A DNA stretch of 14,088 nt from Chthonomonas sp. UBA2785 (GCA_002352215.1 DEIB01000020.1:1-14088); one strand, 5' to 3'; positions 1 to 7,472 are shown, numbered from the stretch's first letter. The notes: generated by a model from the letters alone, not told the origin. Numbers and translations are program-made.

Positions 1-86
1 CCTTGCCCGAAGGAGAGGGAGGACAGAGAGAGCACGGTCGCGCTTCCGGCGGCCAGTTTGAGCAATTCGCGCCGACTGATGGACAT
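1..86 (-). CDS. N-terminus of a Tat-exported protein (partial)
   Basis: Only the first 28 codons lie in the window; the gene runs off the left edge. The ATG is at 86 and the peptide begins M-S-I-S-R-R-E-L-L-K, followed by a moderately hydrophobic Ala/Leu/Ser stretch and then F-G-Q. The twin arginine followed by E-L-L-K is a good twin-arginine (Tat) signal, so the product is probably folded in the cytoplasm and then exported. In bacteria of this kind such leaders often precede Gfo/Idh/MocA-type oxidoreductases or other cofactor enzymes, but nothing of the mature domain is visible and I assign no function. It is divergent from the PEP-CTERM gene, with 128 bases between the start codons. No strong Shine-Dalgarno is seen upstream. 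Confidence 0.75.
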   Translation of the reverse strand, partial: MSISRRELLKLAAGSATVLSLSSLSFGQ

Positions 87-214
87 CGGGTCCGTTTTAC
101 CGCAGTCCTAGTCCCCGTAGTTTTGGCAGTAGAGCCTTAACAGAGAGTAGGGGCATAATGGGTTCGGCTAAGTTCCGTGCCCCGTGCGCGTACAGAAGCC
201 ATTGGGAACAACAA

Positions 215-1321
215 ATGAAGAATTTTGCTTTGCTTGCCATGCTGGCAGTCGCGGCGGCCTCGCAGGCCAGTGTGACGGCGGCTCCGCTCGGAACTTGGGG
301 CTTCAACGGCGACGGCTGGTGGGCTCCGGAAGAAAACGGCATCACCTACCTCACTTCAACGGGTAGCAACCAACGTTCGCTAACGTTTAACGCAGCCACC
401 GGAAACGTATTGATCAACAACGGCACTGGAGTAAGCATCCTCAATGGCTCCACGGGTGTCCGAACGGGTTTCTTCAACATGACGGGCGTGACGGGGGGAA
501 CCTTTAACTTCAACCAAGTGATGGCGACGACGGACGGCCAAGTGTTCGGTACGAACCTCTCTGCCTCTTCAACCTCGGGGAGCCCGTTCAAGGTGTATCG
601 ATGGGCCAACGAAGCGGCAGGCATCGCGGGGACCCTGTCGCACACGTTTAGCATATCCACCACAACGGCGGCTCGCTTGGGAGACGCCAGTGACATCACG
701 GGCAGCGGAAATTCCGTAAGCATTGTGACGGGCAAGGGCGGCTCGAGCCCGAACGATCTCGTGGGCTATTACAGCTTTGCTTTCGACGGCACGAACTTGA
801 CTCCGACCAACAACGTGGTCACGGGCTCGGGCAATGGTTCCTTCCGCCTTGGCATTGCCTACGATACGGCGGGCAATGTGGTAGGTAAGCAGACCGGTGC
901 TACGGCGGCGACGAGCCCCTACCGCATCGCGAACGGGAGCACCTTAAGTGCAAGTTGGACGCCGGCCTCGGGCGGTGAGCACGCGGTTGATTTCGTGAGC
1001 CTGAACGGATTCACGCTGATGGCGACGGTGGACGCTAATAGCAATGCTGTGCGTATCTATGACGTGACGGGATTGAGTGGAAACCAAACGATTGCTCCGA
1101 TCCTCACCCTGAACAACACGACGGGAGCTGTGAACGCGAACGGCAATGCCGTTGGTGACATCGCCTTCGGTGCGATCACGGGTAACTCGGTGAACCTCTA
1201 TGCTCTGAACACCAACAACGGGATTCAGGCGTTCACCATCACCGCCGTGCCGGAACCGGCCAGCATGATCGCCCTGGGTGCGGGCCTCCTCGCCCTGGCG
1301 CGACGCCGCCGCAGCAAGTAA
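215..1321 (+). CDS. Secreted PEP-CTERM sorting domain protein
   Basis: A 368-residue exported protein. I take the ATG at 215 because it begins M-K-N-F followed directly by a hydrophobic signal core (ALLAMLAVAAA) and a likely cleavage after S-V-T-A-A; the longer frame from 158 adds 19 polar residues ahead of the leader. The body is rich in Gly, Asn, Thr and Ser, has few charges and no recognised catalytic motif. It reads as an all-beta, possibly propeller-like extracellular domain, with phrases such as VRIYDVTG and DIAFGAITG. The tail from about residue 345 has V-P-E-P, a short hydrophobic helix and a final R-R-R-R cluster: the PEP-CTERM signal processed by an exosortase. Role unknown; probably surface or extracellular matrix. 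A terminator follows 25 bases after the stop. Confidence 0.9.
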   Translation: MKNFALLAMLAVAAASQASVTAAPLGTWGFNGDGWWAPEENGITYLTSTGSNQRSLTFNAATGNVLINNGTGVSILNGSTGVRTGFFNMTGVTGGTFNFNQVMATTDGQVFGTNLSASSTSGSPFKVYRWANEAAGIAGTLSHTFSISTTTAARLGDASDITGSGNSVSIVTGKGGSSPNDLVGYYSFAFDGTNLTPTNNVVTGSGNGSFRLGIAYDTAGNVVGKQTGATAATSPYRIANGSTLSASWTPASGGEHAVDFVSLNGFTLMATVDANSNAVRIYDVTGLSGNQTIAPILTLNNTTGAVNANGNAVGDIAFGAITGNSVNLYALNTNNGIQAFTITAVPEPASMIALGAGLLALARRRRSK

Positions 1322-1345
1322 GCCTCGCGGCTGACTAGCGAACGC

Positions 1346-1390
1346 AAAACCCCCGACTCCCGCACTGGGAATCGGGGGTTTCGCTTTTTT
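1346..1390. terminator. Bidirectional rho-independent terminator
   Basis: The stem CCCCCGA / TCGGGGG, continued after one mismatch by TCCC / GGGA, closes a short loop. It is flanked by AAAA on the left and TTT...TTTTTT on the right. On the plus strand the T-run at 1385-1390 follows the PEP-CTERM gene. On the minus strand the complement of the A-run gives a T-tract after the stem, 15 bases beyond the pruA stop. It sits between two convergent genes, so it can serve both. Confidence 0.85.
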
Positions 1391-1404
1391 GCTCCTGCCC
1401 GGGT

Positions 1405-3036
1405 TTATTCGCTCTGCAGGAACGGGTAGCGGTAGTCGGTGGGCGGCACGAAGGTTTCCTTGATCGTGCGGGCGCTGAGCCACCGGTAGAGGTTCAGCAT
1501 CGCCCCGGCCTTGTCGTTGGTGCCGCTGCCGCGGGCGCCGCCGAACGGTTGCTGGCCCACCACCGCGCCGGTCGGCTTGTCGTTGATGTAGAAGTTGCCG
1601 GCCGCGTGGCGGAGGGCATTCACGGCTTCTTCCACCGAACCGCGATCCTGGCTGATGACGGCCCCGGTGAGGGCATACGGCGAGGTGTTGTCCACCAGGC
1701 GCAGCGTGTCGCTCCACTTGTCATCTTCGTAGACGTACATGGTCAGCACCGGGCCGAAGATCTCCTCGCACATCGTGCGGTAATCGGGGGTCCTGGCTTC
1801 CAGCAGGGTCGGCTCCACAAAGTAGCCCACCGACTTATCGCCCTTGCCGCCCACCAGCACGCTCACGTCGGCATCAGTGTGGGCCGCGTTGATGTAACCC
1901 ATGATGCTGTCGAACGACTTCTCGTCAATCACCGCATTGATGAAGTTGCCGAAGTCTTCGGTGGTGCCCATCTTGAAGCTCGCCATGCCGTCAGCCATCT
2001 TGGTGCGGATGGTCTCGGCCATCGAGCGCGGGATGTAGCAGCGGGACGCCGCCGAACACTTCTGACCTTGGTATTCAAAGGCGCCGCGCAGTAGGGCCGT
2101 CGCCACCACGTCGGGGTCGGCGCTGGGATGGGCGACGACGAAGTCCTTGCCGCCCGTCTCGCCCACGATGCGCGGGTAGCTGCGGTAGTTATCCAGGTTG
2201 GAGCCGATGGCGTGCCACAGGTGATTGAAGGTGCCGGTGGAACCCGTGAAGTGCAGGCCCGCGAAATCGCGGTGGGCCAGGCACTGCTCGCCGACCACCG
2301 GGCCGCGCGCGTAAACCAGGTTGATGACACCATCCGGCAGGCCGGCTTCTTGCATGATGCGCATGAACATCTGCGCGCTGTAAATCTGCGTGTCCGCGCA
2401 CTTCCACACCACGGTGTTGCCGCAGAGCGCGGGGGCCGTGGGGAGGTTGCCACCGATAGCAGTGAAGTTGAACGGGGTGATGGCCAACACGAAGCCTTCG
2501 AGCGGGCGGTACTCCACGCGGTTGTGAACGCCGGGGCCGCTGATGGGCTGCTGCTTGTAGATCTCGCTGAGGAAGTGGACGTTGAAACGGAGGAAGTCCA
2601 CGATTTCGCAGGCGGAATCAATCTCGGCTTGGTAGACGTTCTTGCTTTGCCCCAGCATCGTGGTGCCGTTCATGTAGGCGCGGTACTTGGTGGCAATGAG
2701 CTCGGCCGCTCGCAGGAAGATGGCGGCGCGATTCTCGAAGCTCAGGCTCTGCCAGTGGGCGCGGGCGGCCAGGGCGGCATCAACGGCCTGCTTGACGTGC
2801 TCGGCGCCACCCCGGTGGGCGTGGCCGAGGGTGTGGGCATGCTCGTGCGGCGGGGCGAGGCGGAGGAGTTCGCCGGTGCGGACCTCTTGGCCGCCGATGT
2901 ACATCGGCACGTCCACCGTCTGGCCCTTCAGCTCCTTGAGCACCTCGATCTGGCGCTTGCGCTCGGCGGAGCCGGGGGCGTAGTTTAGGACGGGTTCGTT
3001 GACGGGCGTCGGGTAAGGAAAGTTACCGAACTTCAT
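1405..3036 (-). CDS. pruA: 1-pyrroline-5-carboxylate dehydrogenase (ALDH4 type)
   Basis: A 543-residue aldehyde dehydrogenase that oxidises L-glutamate gamma-semialdehyde (from P5C) to glutamate with NAD, the second step of proline catabolism. Visible family marks are I-T-P-F-N-F at about 186-191, the coenzyme-loop motif FTGSTGT at 263-269, the general-base glutamate E293 in V-G-E-T-G-G-K-D-F, and the catalytic cysteine C327 in G-Q-K-C-S-A-A-S-R. E-E-I-F-G-P-V and the C-terminal P-F-G-G-A-R-G-S-G-T-N-D-K are also present. The ETGGKDF and GTNDK motifs separate P5C dehydrogenases from general ALDHs. The length and N-terminal region fit the stand-alone ALDH4A1-like form, not the PutA fusion; no proline dehydrogenase gene is in the window. 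The ATG at 3036 gives the usual N-terminus. A TAGACT hexamer lies 6 bases upstream of the ATG, suggesting a leaderless mRNA. Confidence 0.95.
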   Translation of the reverse strand: MKFGNFPYPTPVNEPVLNYAPGSAERKRQIEVLKELKGQTVDVPMYIGGQEVRTGELLRLAPPHEHAHTLGHAHRGGAEHVKQAVDAALAARAHWQSLSFENRAAIFLRAAELIATKYRAYMNGTTMLGQSKNVYQAEIDSACEIVDFLRFNVHFLSEIYKQQPISGPGVHNRVEYRPLEGFVLAITPFNFTAIGGNLPTAPALCGNTVVWKCADTQIYSAQMFMRIMQEAGLPDGVINLVYARGPVVGEQCLAHRDFAGLHFTGSTGTFNHLWHAIGSNLDNYRSYPRIVGETGGKDFVVAHPSADPDVVATALLRGAFEYQGQKCSAASRCYIPRSMAETIRTKMADGMASFKMGTTEDFGNFINAVIDEKSFDSIMGYINAAHTDADVSVLVGGKGDKSVGYFVEPTLLEARTPDYRTMCEEIFGPVLTMYVYEDDKWSDTLRLVDNTSPYALTGAVISQDRGSVEEAVNALRHAAGNFYINDKPTGAVVGQQPFGGARGSGTNDKAGAMLNLYRWLSARTIKETFVPPTDYRYPFLQSE

Positions 3037-3091
3037 GCCGTGAGTCTACCGATGCTTTGCCCGGATGCCTGGGTGGGGTAAGACCACGGGC

Positions 3092-3409
3092 ATGAAGTGG
3101 GAAGCCACCGACCAATTCGGCAACATGTACATTGGGCAGTGCGAGGACGTGAGCTCGGACGGCCTGCGAGCGGCCGTGCGATCCTTGGTGGATGAGCTCT
3201 TGGCCCGGCATGAGGGAGACGTGGTGCTGACCCTGGACGTGGACTTTGGCGATATCAACGGCCCGCACCCCGACCGCGTGAGCCACGTGGTGCAAGCACC
3301 TTTGTTGCCGGATAGAGTGGCTGCCGAAGGGGTGGACGCGCTGATGGCCGAGATCCGGGCGTGCCTACCTGAGAGCCCGGATCGTCGGATTGACGTTCAG
3401 CTCGCCTAA
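3092..3409 (+). CDS. Small protein of unknown function
   Basis: A 105-residue acidic soluble protein that I do not recognise. It begins M-K-W-E-A-T-D-Q-F-G-N and contains a helix-like stretch (LRAAVRSLVDELLARH), a strand-like VVLTLDVDFGDI, and ends R-I-D-V-Q-L-A. No signal peptide, membrane segment or metal motif is present. The frame can also start at an ATG at 3065, adding nine residues; I prefer 3092 because it leaves 55 rather than 28 bases for the divergent pruA promoter. The gene is divergent from pruA. Its stop codon (3407-3409) overlaps the stop of the convergent ALDH16-type gene (3406-3408). GC-rich codon use matches the backbone, which supports a real gene, but no function can be given. 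Confidence 0.65.
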   Translation: MKWEATDQFGNMYIGQCEDVSSDGLRAAVRSLVDELLARHEGDVVLTLDVDFGDINGPHPDRVSHVVQAPLLPDRVAAEGVDALMAEIRACLPESPDRRIDVQLA

Positions 3410-5748
3410 GCGCCGTAAGGCACCCAGATGTTCTTGACCTGAGTGGCGCGTCTCAACCATTCGGTTGAGGGCGTGGTGTGCCAATCCAGGGGGCCGCTGG
3501 GGGTCCACATCTGCTTGAGGTTGCCGGCGCTTTCCAGTTCTGCTTTGGCCTGCGCCGCATCTTCACCAAAGTGCCACAGGGCCATCACGCCGTCATGTCC
3601 GGCGAGGGTGGATTCAAGCTCTTCCGGGAGGCCGGTGACGATGTTCCAGACGCCGGCGGGGATATCCGAGGCCTCGATGATGCGGAACAGTTCCAGGGCC
3701 GGGAGCGGGTTGTGCGCACTGGGCACGGCCACCACGGCGTTGCCCATGGCGATCGCCGGCAGACAAGCCCCGATGAAGCCAAGCAAGGCGGGGGCGGCGG
3801 GGTTGATGATGCCGACAACGCCGAGCGGCTCGGGGCGGGTGTAGACCATCGCGCGCAGGGGCGGCTGGTGTACCGTGCCCTCGTATTTATCCGCCCAGGC
3901 CGCCCAGTGCAGCACGCGGTGGATGGTGGCATCGAACTCCTTTTCGGCACTCTGCTGGCCACGGGCGGTGAGCGATTCCACCAATTGGTGGCGGGCGCCC
4001 TGCATGTTTTCGGCGAGGTAGTAGAGGATCTGTGCGCGGGTGAAGGCCGTGGTGCTGGCCCAACCGGATGCAGCCGCTTCGGCGGCTTCCACGGCATTGC
4101 GGATGTCCTTGCGGTTGCCGCGCGAGATATCGGCCATGCCACCCGTGGCGAGGGGCAGCGAGAGGGAATAACCACTATCGGTGCGCACCTGCTTGCCGCC
4201 AATGTAGAGCTTGTGGGTGCGGTCGATGTCCGGGTCGGCATCGGGCAGCGGGTCGATGACCGGCAGGCGGGGAGCCTCGGCGGTGGGGAGATCGCGGACG
4301 AGATACTCTTCCAGCCCTTCGCGGCCGCCTTCGCGGCCGAAGCCGCTCTCCTTGTAGCCGCCAAAGCCGACGCTGGCATCAAAGAAGTTGGTGCCGTTGA
4401 TCCAGATGACGCCCGCCTTGATCTGCGCGGCGACATCGTGGGCGATGTCGAGGTTCTGCGAGAAAATCGTCCCGGCCAGGCCGTAAATGGTGTTGTTGGC
4501 CAGGGCCACGGCCTCGCTGGGCGTACGGAACGTCATCGCCACCAGCACCGGGCCGAAAATCTCCACCTGGGCCACCGTGCTGGCCGGTTCCACGCCCGTG
4601 AGAAGCGTGGGCGGATAGAAGCAGCCCTGCGCGGGCAGGGTGCACTCGGGTTGGAACTTCTCCGCCCCTTCGGCCACGCCTTGCTCCACCAGTTGGTGAA
4701 TTCGTTCTAGTTGCGTGGTGTCCACCACCGCGCCGATGTCGGTGGCCTTATCCAGCGGATCCCCTACGCGGAGCTGCGCCATGCGCCGCCGCACGCGGGC
4801 ATAGAACTCTTCCGCGATGCTCTCTTGCACCAGCAGGCGCGAACCCGCGCAGCAAACCTGACCCTGATTGAACCAAATGGCGTCCACCAGCCCTTCCACG
4901 GCGGCGTCCATGTCGGCATCATCAAAAACGATGTAGGGCGACTTGCCGCCCAGTTCCAGGCTCAGCTTTTTGTGTGAACCGGCGGTGCTGCGCCGGATGT
5001 GCTTGCCCACTTCGGTGCTGCCCGTGAAGGCGATCTTGTCGACATTGGGGTGCGCCACCAGGGCTTTGCCGGTTTCGCCGTCGCCGGTGATGATGTTCAC
5101 CACGCCCTTGGGCACACCCACGCGCTGGCAGATCTCGGCAAAGAGCAGCGCCGTGAGGGAAGTGAACTCGGCGGGCTTCAGCACCACCGTGTTGCCCATG
5201 GCCAGGGCGGGCGCGATCTTCCACGCCAGCATCAGCAACGGGAAGTTCCACGGGATGATCTGCCCGCACACGCCCACGGGGCCGTGGTGCGGATACTCTT
5301 CCTCGGCCAGGGTGGCCCACCCGGCATGGTAATAGAAGTGCCGCGCCACCAGCGGCACGTCCACATCGCGGGTTTCGCGGATGGGTTTGCCGTTGTCCAT
5401 GCTTTCCAGCACCGCAAAGAGCCGCGCATGCTTTTGAATCTGGCGGGCAATGGCGTAGAGATACTTGGCGCGCTCGGCTCCGGGGAGGGAGTTCCAGGTG
5501 CCGAAAGCAACACCCGCCGCTTCCACCGCTTGGTTGACCGTGGCTTCGGTTCCTTGGCCGATTTGGGCGAGTTCGGTGCCCGTGGCGGGATTGACGGTGG
5601 CAAAAGTGGTGTCAGCGGCCATCCACTGCCCGCCGATGTAGTGCCCAAAGGTCCGCCCGTGCTCGTTCAGCCAGTCTTCGGCCAATTGGGCGGATTCCGG
5701 CGCGACGCCGTAATCGAGGTTCTGGAGGATATCGGTGACTTGACTCAT
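3406..5748 (-). CDS. Two-domain aldehyde dehydrogenase, ALDH16-like
   Basis: A 780-residue protein with a complete ALDH domain (about 1-490) followed by a second, degenerate ALDH-like domain (about 510-780), the layout of the ALDH16 family. The N-terminal domain has P-W-N-F-P (N168), FTGSTEVG (241-248), the general base E265 in L-E-L-G-G-K-S, and the catalytic C299 in N-Q-G-Q-V-C-C-A-G-S-R, so it should be active with NAD(P). The second domain keeps a Rossmann-like segment (L-G-V-V-G-I-I-N-P at about 642-650) but has no GQxC cysteine or LELGGK glutamate, so it is presumably structural. The start at 5748 (MSQVTDILQ) lies 5 bases after the deoC stop; the frame extends further upstream but only inside deoC. 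Operon context suggests oxidation of acetaldehyde from DeoC or a related aldehyde; the substrate is inferred. A general ALDH of other specificity is the alternative. Confidence 0.9.
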   Translation of the reverse strand: MSQVTDILQNLDYGVAPESAQLAEDWLNEHGRTFGHYIGGQWMAADTTFATVNPATGTELAQIGQGTEATVNQAVEAAGVAFGTWNSLPGAERAKYLYAIARQIQKHARLFAVLESMDNGKPIRETRDVDVPLVARHFYYHAGWATLAEEEYPHHGPVGVCGQIIPWNFPLLMLAWKIAPALAMGNTVVLKPAEFTSLTALLFAEICQRVGVPKGVVNIITGDGETGKALVAHPNVDKIAFTGSTEVGKHIRRSTAGSHKKLSLELGGKSPYIVFDDADMDAAVEGLVDAIWFNQGQVCCAGSRLLVQESIAEEFYARVRRRMAQLRVGDPLDKATDIGAVVDTTQLERIHQLVEQGVAEGAEKFQPECTLPAQGCFYPPTLLTGVEPASTVAQVEIFGPVLVAMTFRTPSEAVALANNTIYGLAGTIFSQNLDIAHDVAAQIKAGVIWINGTNFFDASVGFGGYKESGFGREGGREGLEEYLVRDLPTAEAPRLPVIDPLPDADPDIDRTHKLYIGGKQVRTDSGYSLSLPLATGGMADISRGNRKDIRNAVEAAEAAASGWASTTAFTRAQILYYLAENMQGARHQLVESLTARGQQSAEKEFDATIHRVLHWAAWADKYEGTVHQPPLRAMVYTRPEPLGVVGIINPAAPALLGFIGACLPAIAMGNAVVAVPSAHNPLPALELFRIIEASDIPAGVWNIVTGLPEELESTLAGHDGVMALWHFGEDAAQAKAELESAGNLKQMWTPSGPLDWHTTPSTEWLRRATQVKNIWVPYGA

Positions 5749-5753
5749 TGCAT

Positions 5754-6707
5754 TTAGCCCATGGCGTGGCGGTGGTAAGCGGAATACCGGCCGGTGGCGA
5801 AGTGTTCCAGTTGGCGTTCGATGTCCGAAAGGAGCGTGCTGGCCCCCAGGCGGAAGAGGTCCGGGTGCGTCCAGGGGTCGCCCAGTTCTTCCTTCATCAG
5901 CATCAAAAAGTCGAGCGACTGCTTGGCGGTGCGGATGCCCCCGGCGGGCTTGAATCCCACCTTGACGCCCGTCTGCGCTTCGTATTGCCGGATCATGCGG
6001 CACATCACCAGGGCCACGGGGAGGGTGGCATTCACCGGCTCTTTGCCCGTGCTGGTCTTGATGAAATCGGCGCCGGCCTGCATGCACACCATGCTGGCGC
6101 GGGCCACATTGGTGAGGGTGCCGAGTTCGCCGGTGGCCAGAATCGCCTTGACGTGCGCCTCGCCGCAGGCTTCGCGGAAGGCGGCCATCTCGTCGTAAAG
6201 TGCGTTCCATTCGCCGCGCAGCACGTGGGCGCGGGTGATGACGATATCAATCTCGGCGGCGCCGTCTTCCACCGAACGGTGGATTTCTTCGATGCGTTGT
6301 TCGAACGGGGAGAGGCCGGCGGGGAAGCCCGTGCTGACGGCGGCGACGGGGATGCCCGTGCCCTCCAGGGCGCGCACGCACTCTTTAACGTATTGGTGAT
6401 ACACGCACACGGCCCCGGTGTGGATGTGCTCCACGCCGAGCTGCTCCAGCAGGTCGCGGCGGACGGGCTGGCGGGCCTTGGCGCACAGGCGCTGAACGTT
6501 GCTGGGGCTGTCATCGCCGCTCAGCGTGGTGAGGTCAATGCATTGGATGGCGCGGAGCAGCCAGGCGGCTTGCCATTGCTTTTTGACGGTGCGGCGACCG
6601 GGGAGGGTGGCGGCGCGGCGCTCGGCGGCGCTGCGGTTCACCACAATGTCCTCGATCAGTTCCCGTTGCAGGGGGGTTCCGGGATTTCGAATCCCAGCGG
6701 CGGTCAT
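5754..6707 (-). CDS. deoC: Deoxyribose-phosphate aldolase
   Basis: A 317-residue class I aldolase cleaving 2-deoxy-D-ribose 5-phosphate to glyceraldehyde 3-phosphate and acetaldehyde in deoxynucleoside salvage. The Schiff-base lysine is K217 in D-F-I-K-T-S-T-G-K. The second active-site lysine is K253 in V-G-F-K-P-A-G-G-I-R-T, and the acid D154 sits in E-I-D-I-V. The block ATGELGTLTN and the ending GASTLLSDIERQ...GRYSAYH match the long eukaryote-type DERA (human enzyme about 318 residues) rather than the shorter bacterial forms. The ATG at 6707 lies inside a 67-bp block that is duplicated at 7406-7472. A CATAAT hexamer sits 5 bases upstream of the ATG, and no Shine-Dalgarno fits. The ALDH16-like gene follows after 5 bases, so the two are almost certainly cotranscribed. 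Confidence 0.95.
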   Translation of the reverse strand: MTAAGIRNPGTPLQRELIEDIVVNRSAAERRAATLPGRRTVKKQWQAAWLLRAIQCIDLTTLSGDDSPSNVQRLCAKARQPVRRDLLEQLGVEHIHTGAVCVYHQYVKECVRALEGTGIPVAAVSTGFPAGLSPFEQRIEEIHRSVEDGAAEIDIVITRAHVLRGEWNALYDEMAAFREACGEAHVKAILATGELGTLTNVARASMVCMQAGADFIKTSTGKEPVNATLPVALVMCRMIRQYEAQTGVKVGFKPAGGIRTAKQSLDFLMLMKEELGDPWTHPDLFRLGASTLLSDIERQLEHFATGRYSAYHRHAMG

Positions 6708-6744
6708 GGCCTATTATGCGGCAGGATGCCGGGCGCGGGGCGGG
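6678..6744. repeat. 67-bp direct repeat, copy A (deoC promoter and start)
   Basis: This block is repeated at 7406-7472 with 59 of 67 positions identical and no gaps. It holds the first ten codons of deoC (minus strand), the ATG, the CATAAT hexamer and about 26 bases upstream. Two perfectly conserved cores are cccagcggcggtcatggcc (6693-6711) and attatgcggcaggatg (6713-6728). Similarity fades abruptly on both sides. Confidence 0.9.
6713..6718 (-). promoter_or_regulatory. Putative -10 element of deoC
   Basis: Read on the minus strand the hexamer is CATAAT, with only AGGCC between it and the deoC ATG. A start point at the usual distance from a -10 box would fall at or next to the ATG, giving a leaderless transcript. 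The hexamer is unchanged in the duplicated copy at 7441-7446. No recognisable -35 box is present (GCCCCG at the 17-bp position). Confidence 0.4.
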
Positions 6745-6769
6745 TCGAGGCTTCGATTCGGTACGGCGA

Positions 6770-7435
6770 CTAGACAGAGTTTGAGTTCGCTTGAATTCCA
6801 ACCAAAAGTGAAACGAGCACCTGCCTGTCAATAGACTCGACCTTAGCCAAAACATGCTGTGGCACCGTGCATGTGCGTAATCCCCATGATTGGAGTGCGC
6901 GCGCAGTCCGCGCGAAGTGATCTTGCGCTACGGTTGGCTCGGTGTACCGGAGGACCACCCACTCCCCGTGGCTTCGGACTTTGCCAAAGGCCAGCCCGGC
7001 GGTGGGGAATGAGAGGATTGGCGCATTGGTGTTTGGAAGAATGATGCGCGAGTCAGGGCGCAAGAGTCGGCTTGGCAACTCGGTGCTCAGCAATTCCGCA
7101 AAATCTCCTCGCCACTGAAACTGATACTCATCATCTGGGATCTCCAGTCCTGTGGAGAGTAGCGTGAGATCGATCTCAAAGGGTCCTTCGACGTTCCCTG
7201 CTATTGCGCAAACTAGAGAAAGGAACAACATTCCGCTGAGGTCTGGGCAAAGATTTGCCTCAAATGACCTCAGAGCTTCCATCGTATCGTCCCACGACGA
7301 AAGATGCGGACGATCGTAGGTTGCAATGGTCGTAACGGCCAAGAGGTTGGTGACTGAGCCTTGGCTGTCGGAGTCGCCGCAGTGAAGAATGAGTGCGCCA
7401 TTGAGTTCGGGATGTTGAACCCCAGCGGCGGTCAT
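6770..7435 (-). CDS. Orphan protein with a deoC-derived N-terminus
   Basis: A 221-residue soluble protein of a family I do not recognise. It starts M-T-A-A-G-V-Q-H-P-E, against M-T-A-A-G-I-R-N-P-G for DeoC, because its promoter, start codon and first ten codons lie in the repeated block; after that nothing resembles DeoC. The body has a mixed alpha/beta look, for example F-Q-W-R-G-D-F-A-E-L-L near the middle and W-V-V-L-R-Y-T-E-P-T later, with several scattered cysteines. There is no signal peptide or membrane segment. Its GC content is lower than the surrounding catabolic genes. It ends 62 bases before the deoC ATG on the same strand. Size and isolation would suit an accessory or immunity-type protein, but this is only an impression. 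Confidence 0.7.
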   Translation of the reverse strand: MTAAGVQHPELNGALILHCGDSDSQGSVTNLLAVTTIATYDRPHLSSWDDTMEALRSFEANLCPDLSGMLFLSLVCAIAGNVEGPFEIDLTLLSTGLEIPDDEYQFQWRGDFAELLSTELPSRLLRPDSRIILPNTNAPILSFPTAGLAFGKVRSHGEWVVLRYTEPTVAQDHFARTARALQSWGLRTCTVPQHVLAKVESIDRQVLVSLLVGIQANSNSV

Positions 7436-7472
7436 GGCCCATTATGCGGCAGGATGGCGGATGCGGGGCGGG
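7406..7472. repeat. 67-bp direct repeat, copy B
   Basis: Second copy of the deoC promoter/start block, exactly 728 bases from copy A. It supplies the ATG (7435) and first ten codons of the 221-residue orphan. All differences inside the coding part change the amino acid (I/V, R/Q, N/H, G/E), while the 19-base core spanning the first five codons and the ATG is unchanged. Confidence 0.9.
7441..7446 (-). promoter_or_regulatory. Putative -10 element of the orphan gene
   Basis: CATAAT on the minus strand, followed by GGGCC and the ATG at 7435. The arrangement and spacing are identical to deoC, implying the same promoter and a leaderless mRNA for the orphan gene. No -35 box is visible. Confidence 0.4.

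Noticed and set aside
154..159. CATAAT as the promoter of the PEP-CTERM gene
   Set aside because: No -35 box lies at a usable distance and it is about 55 bases from the chosen start, so the support is too weak to list as a feature.
3478..4710. 410-codon plus-strand frame opposite the ALDH16-like gene
   Set aside because: Antisense shadow with low-complexity composition and no motif, while the minus strand holds a clear aldehyde dehydrogenase.
5749..6210. N-terminal extension of the ALDH16-like frame
   Set aside because: It lies wholly inside deoC in another frame and reads as Arg/Pro-rich shadow; the ATG at 5748 starts a normal ALDH N-terminus.
5748..6773. 341-codon plus-strand frame opposite deoC
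   Set aside because: Antisense to a DeoC with all active-site residues; the composition is that of a GC-rich shadow.
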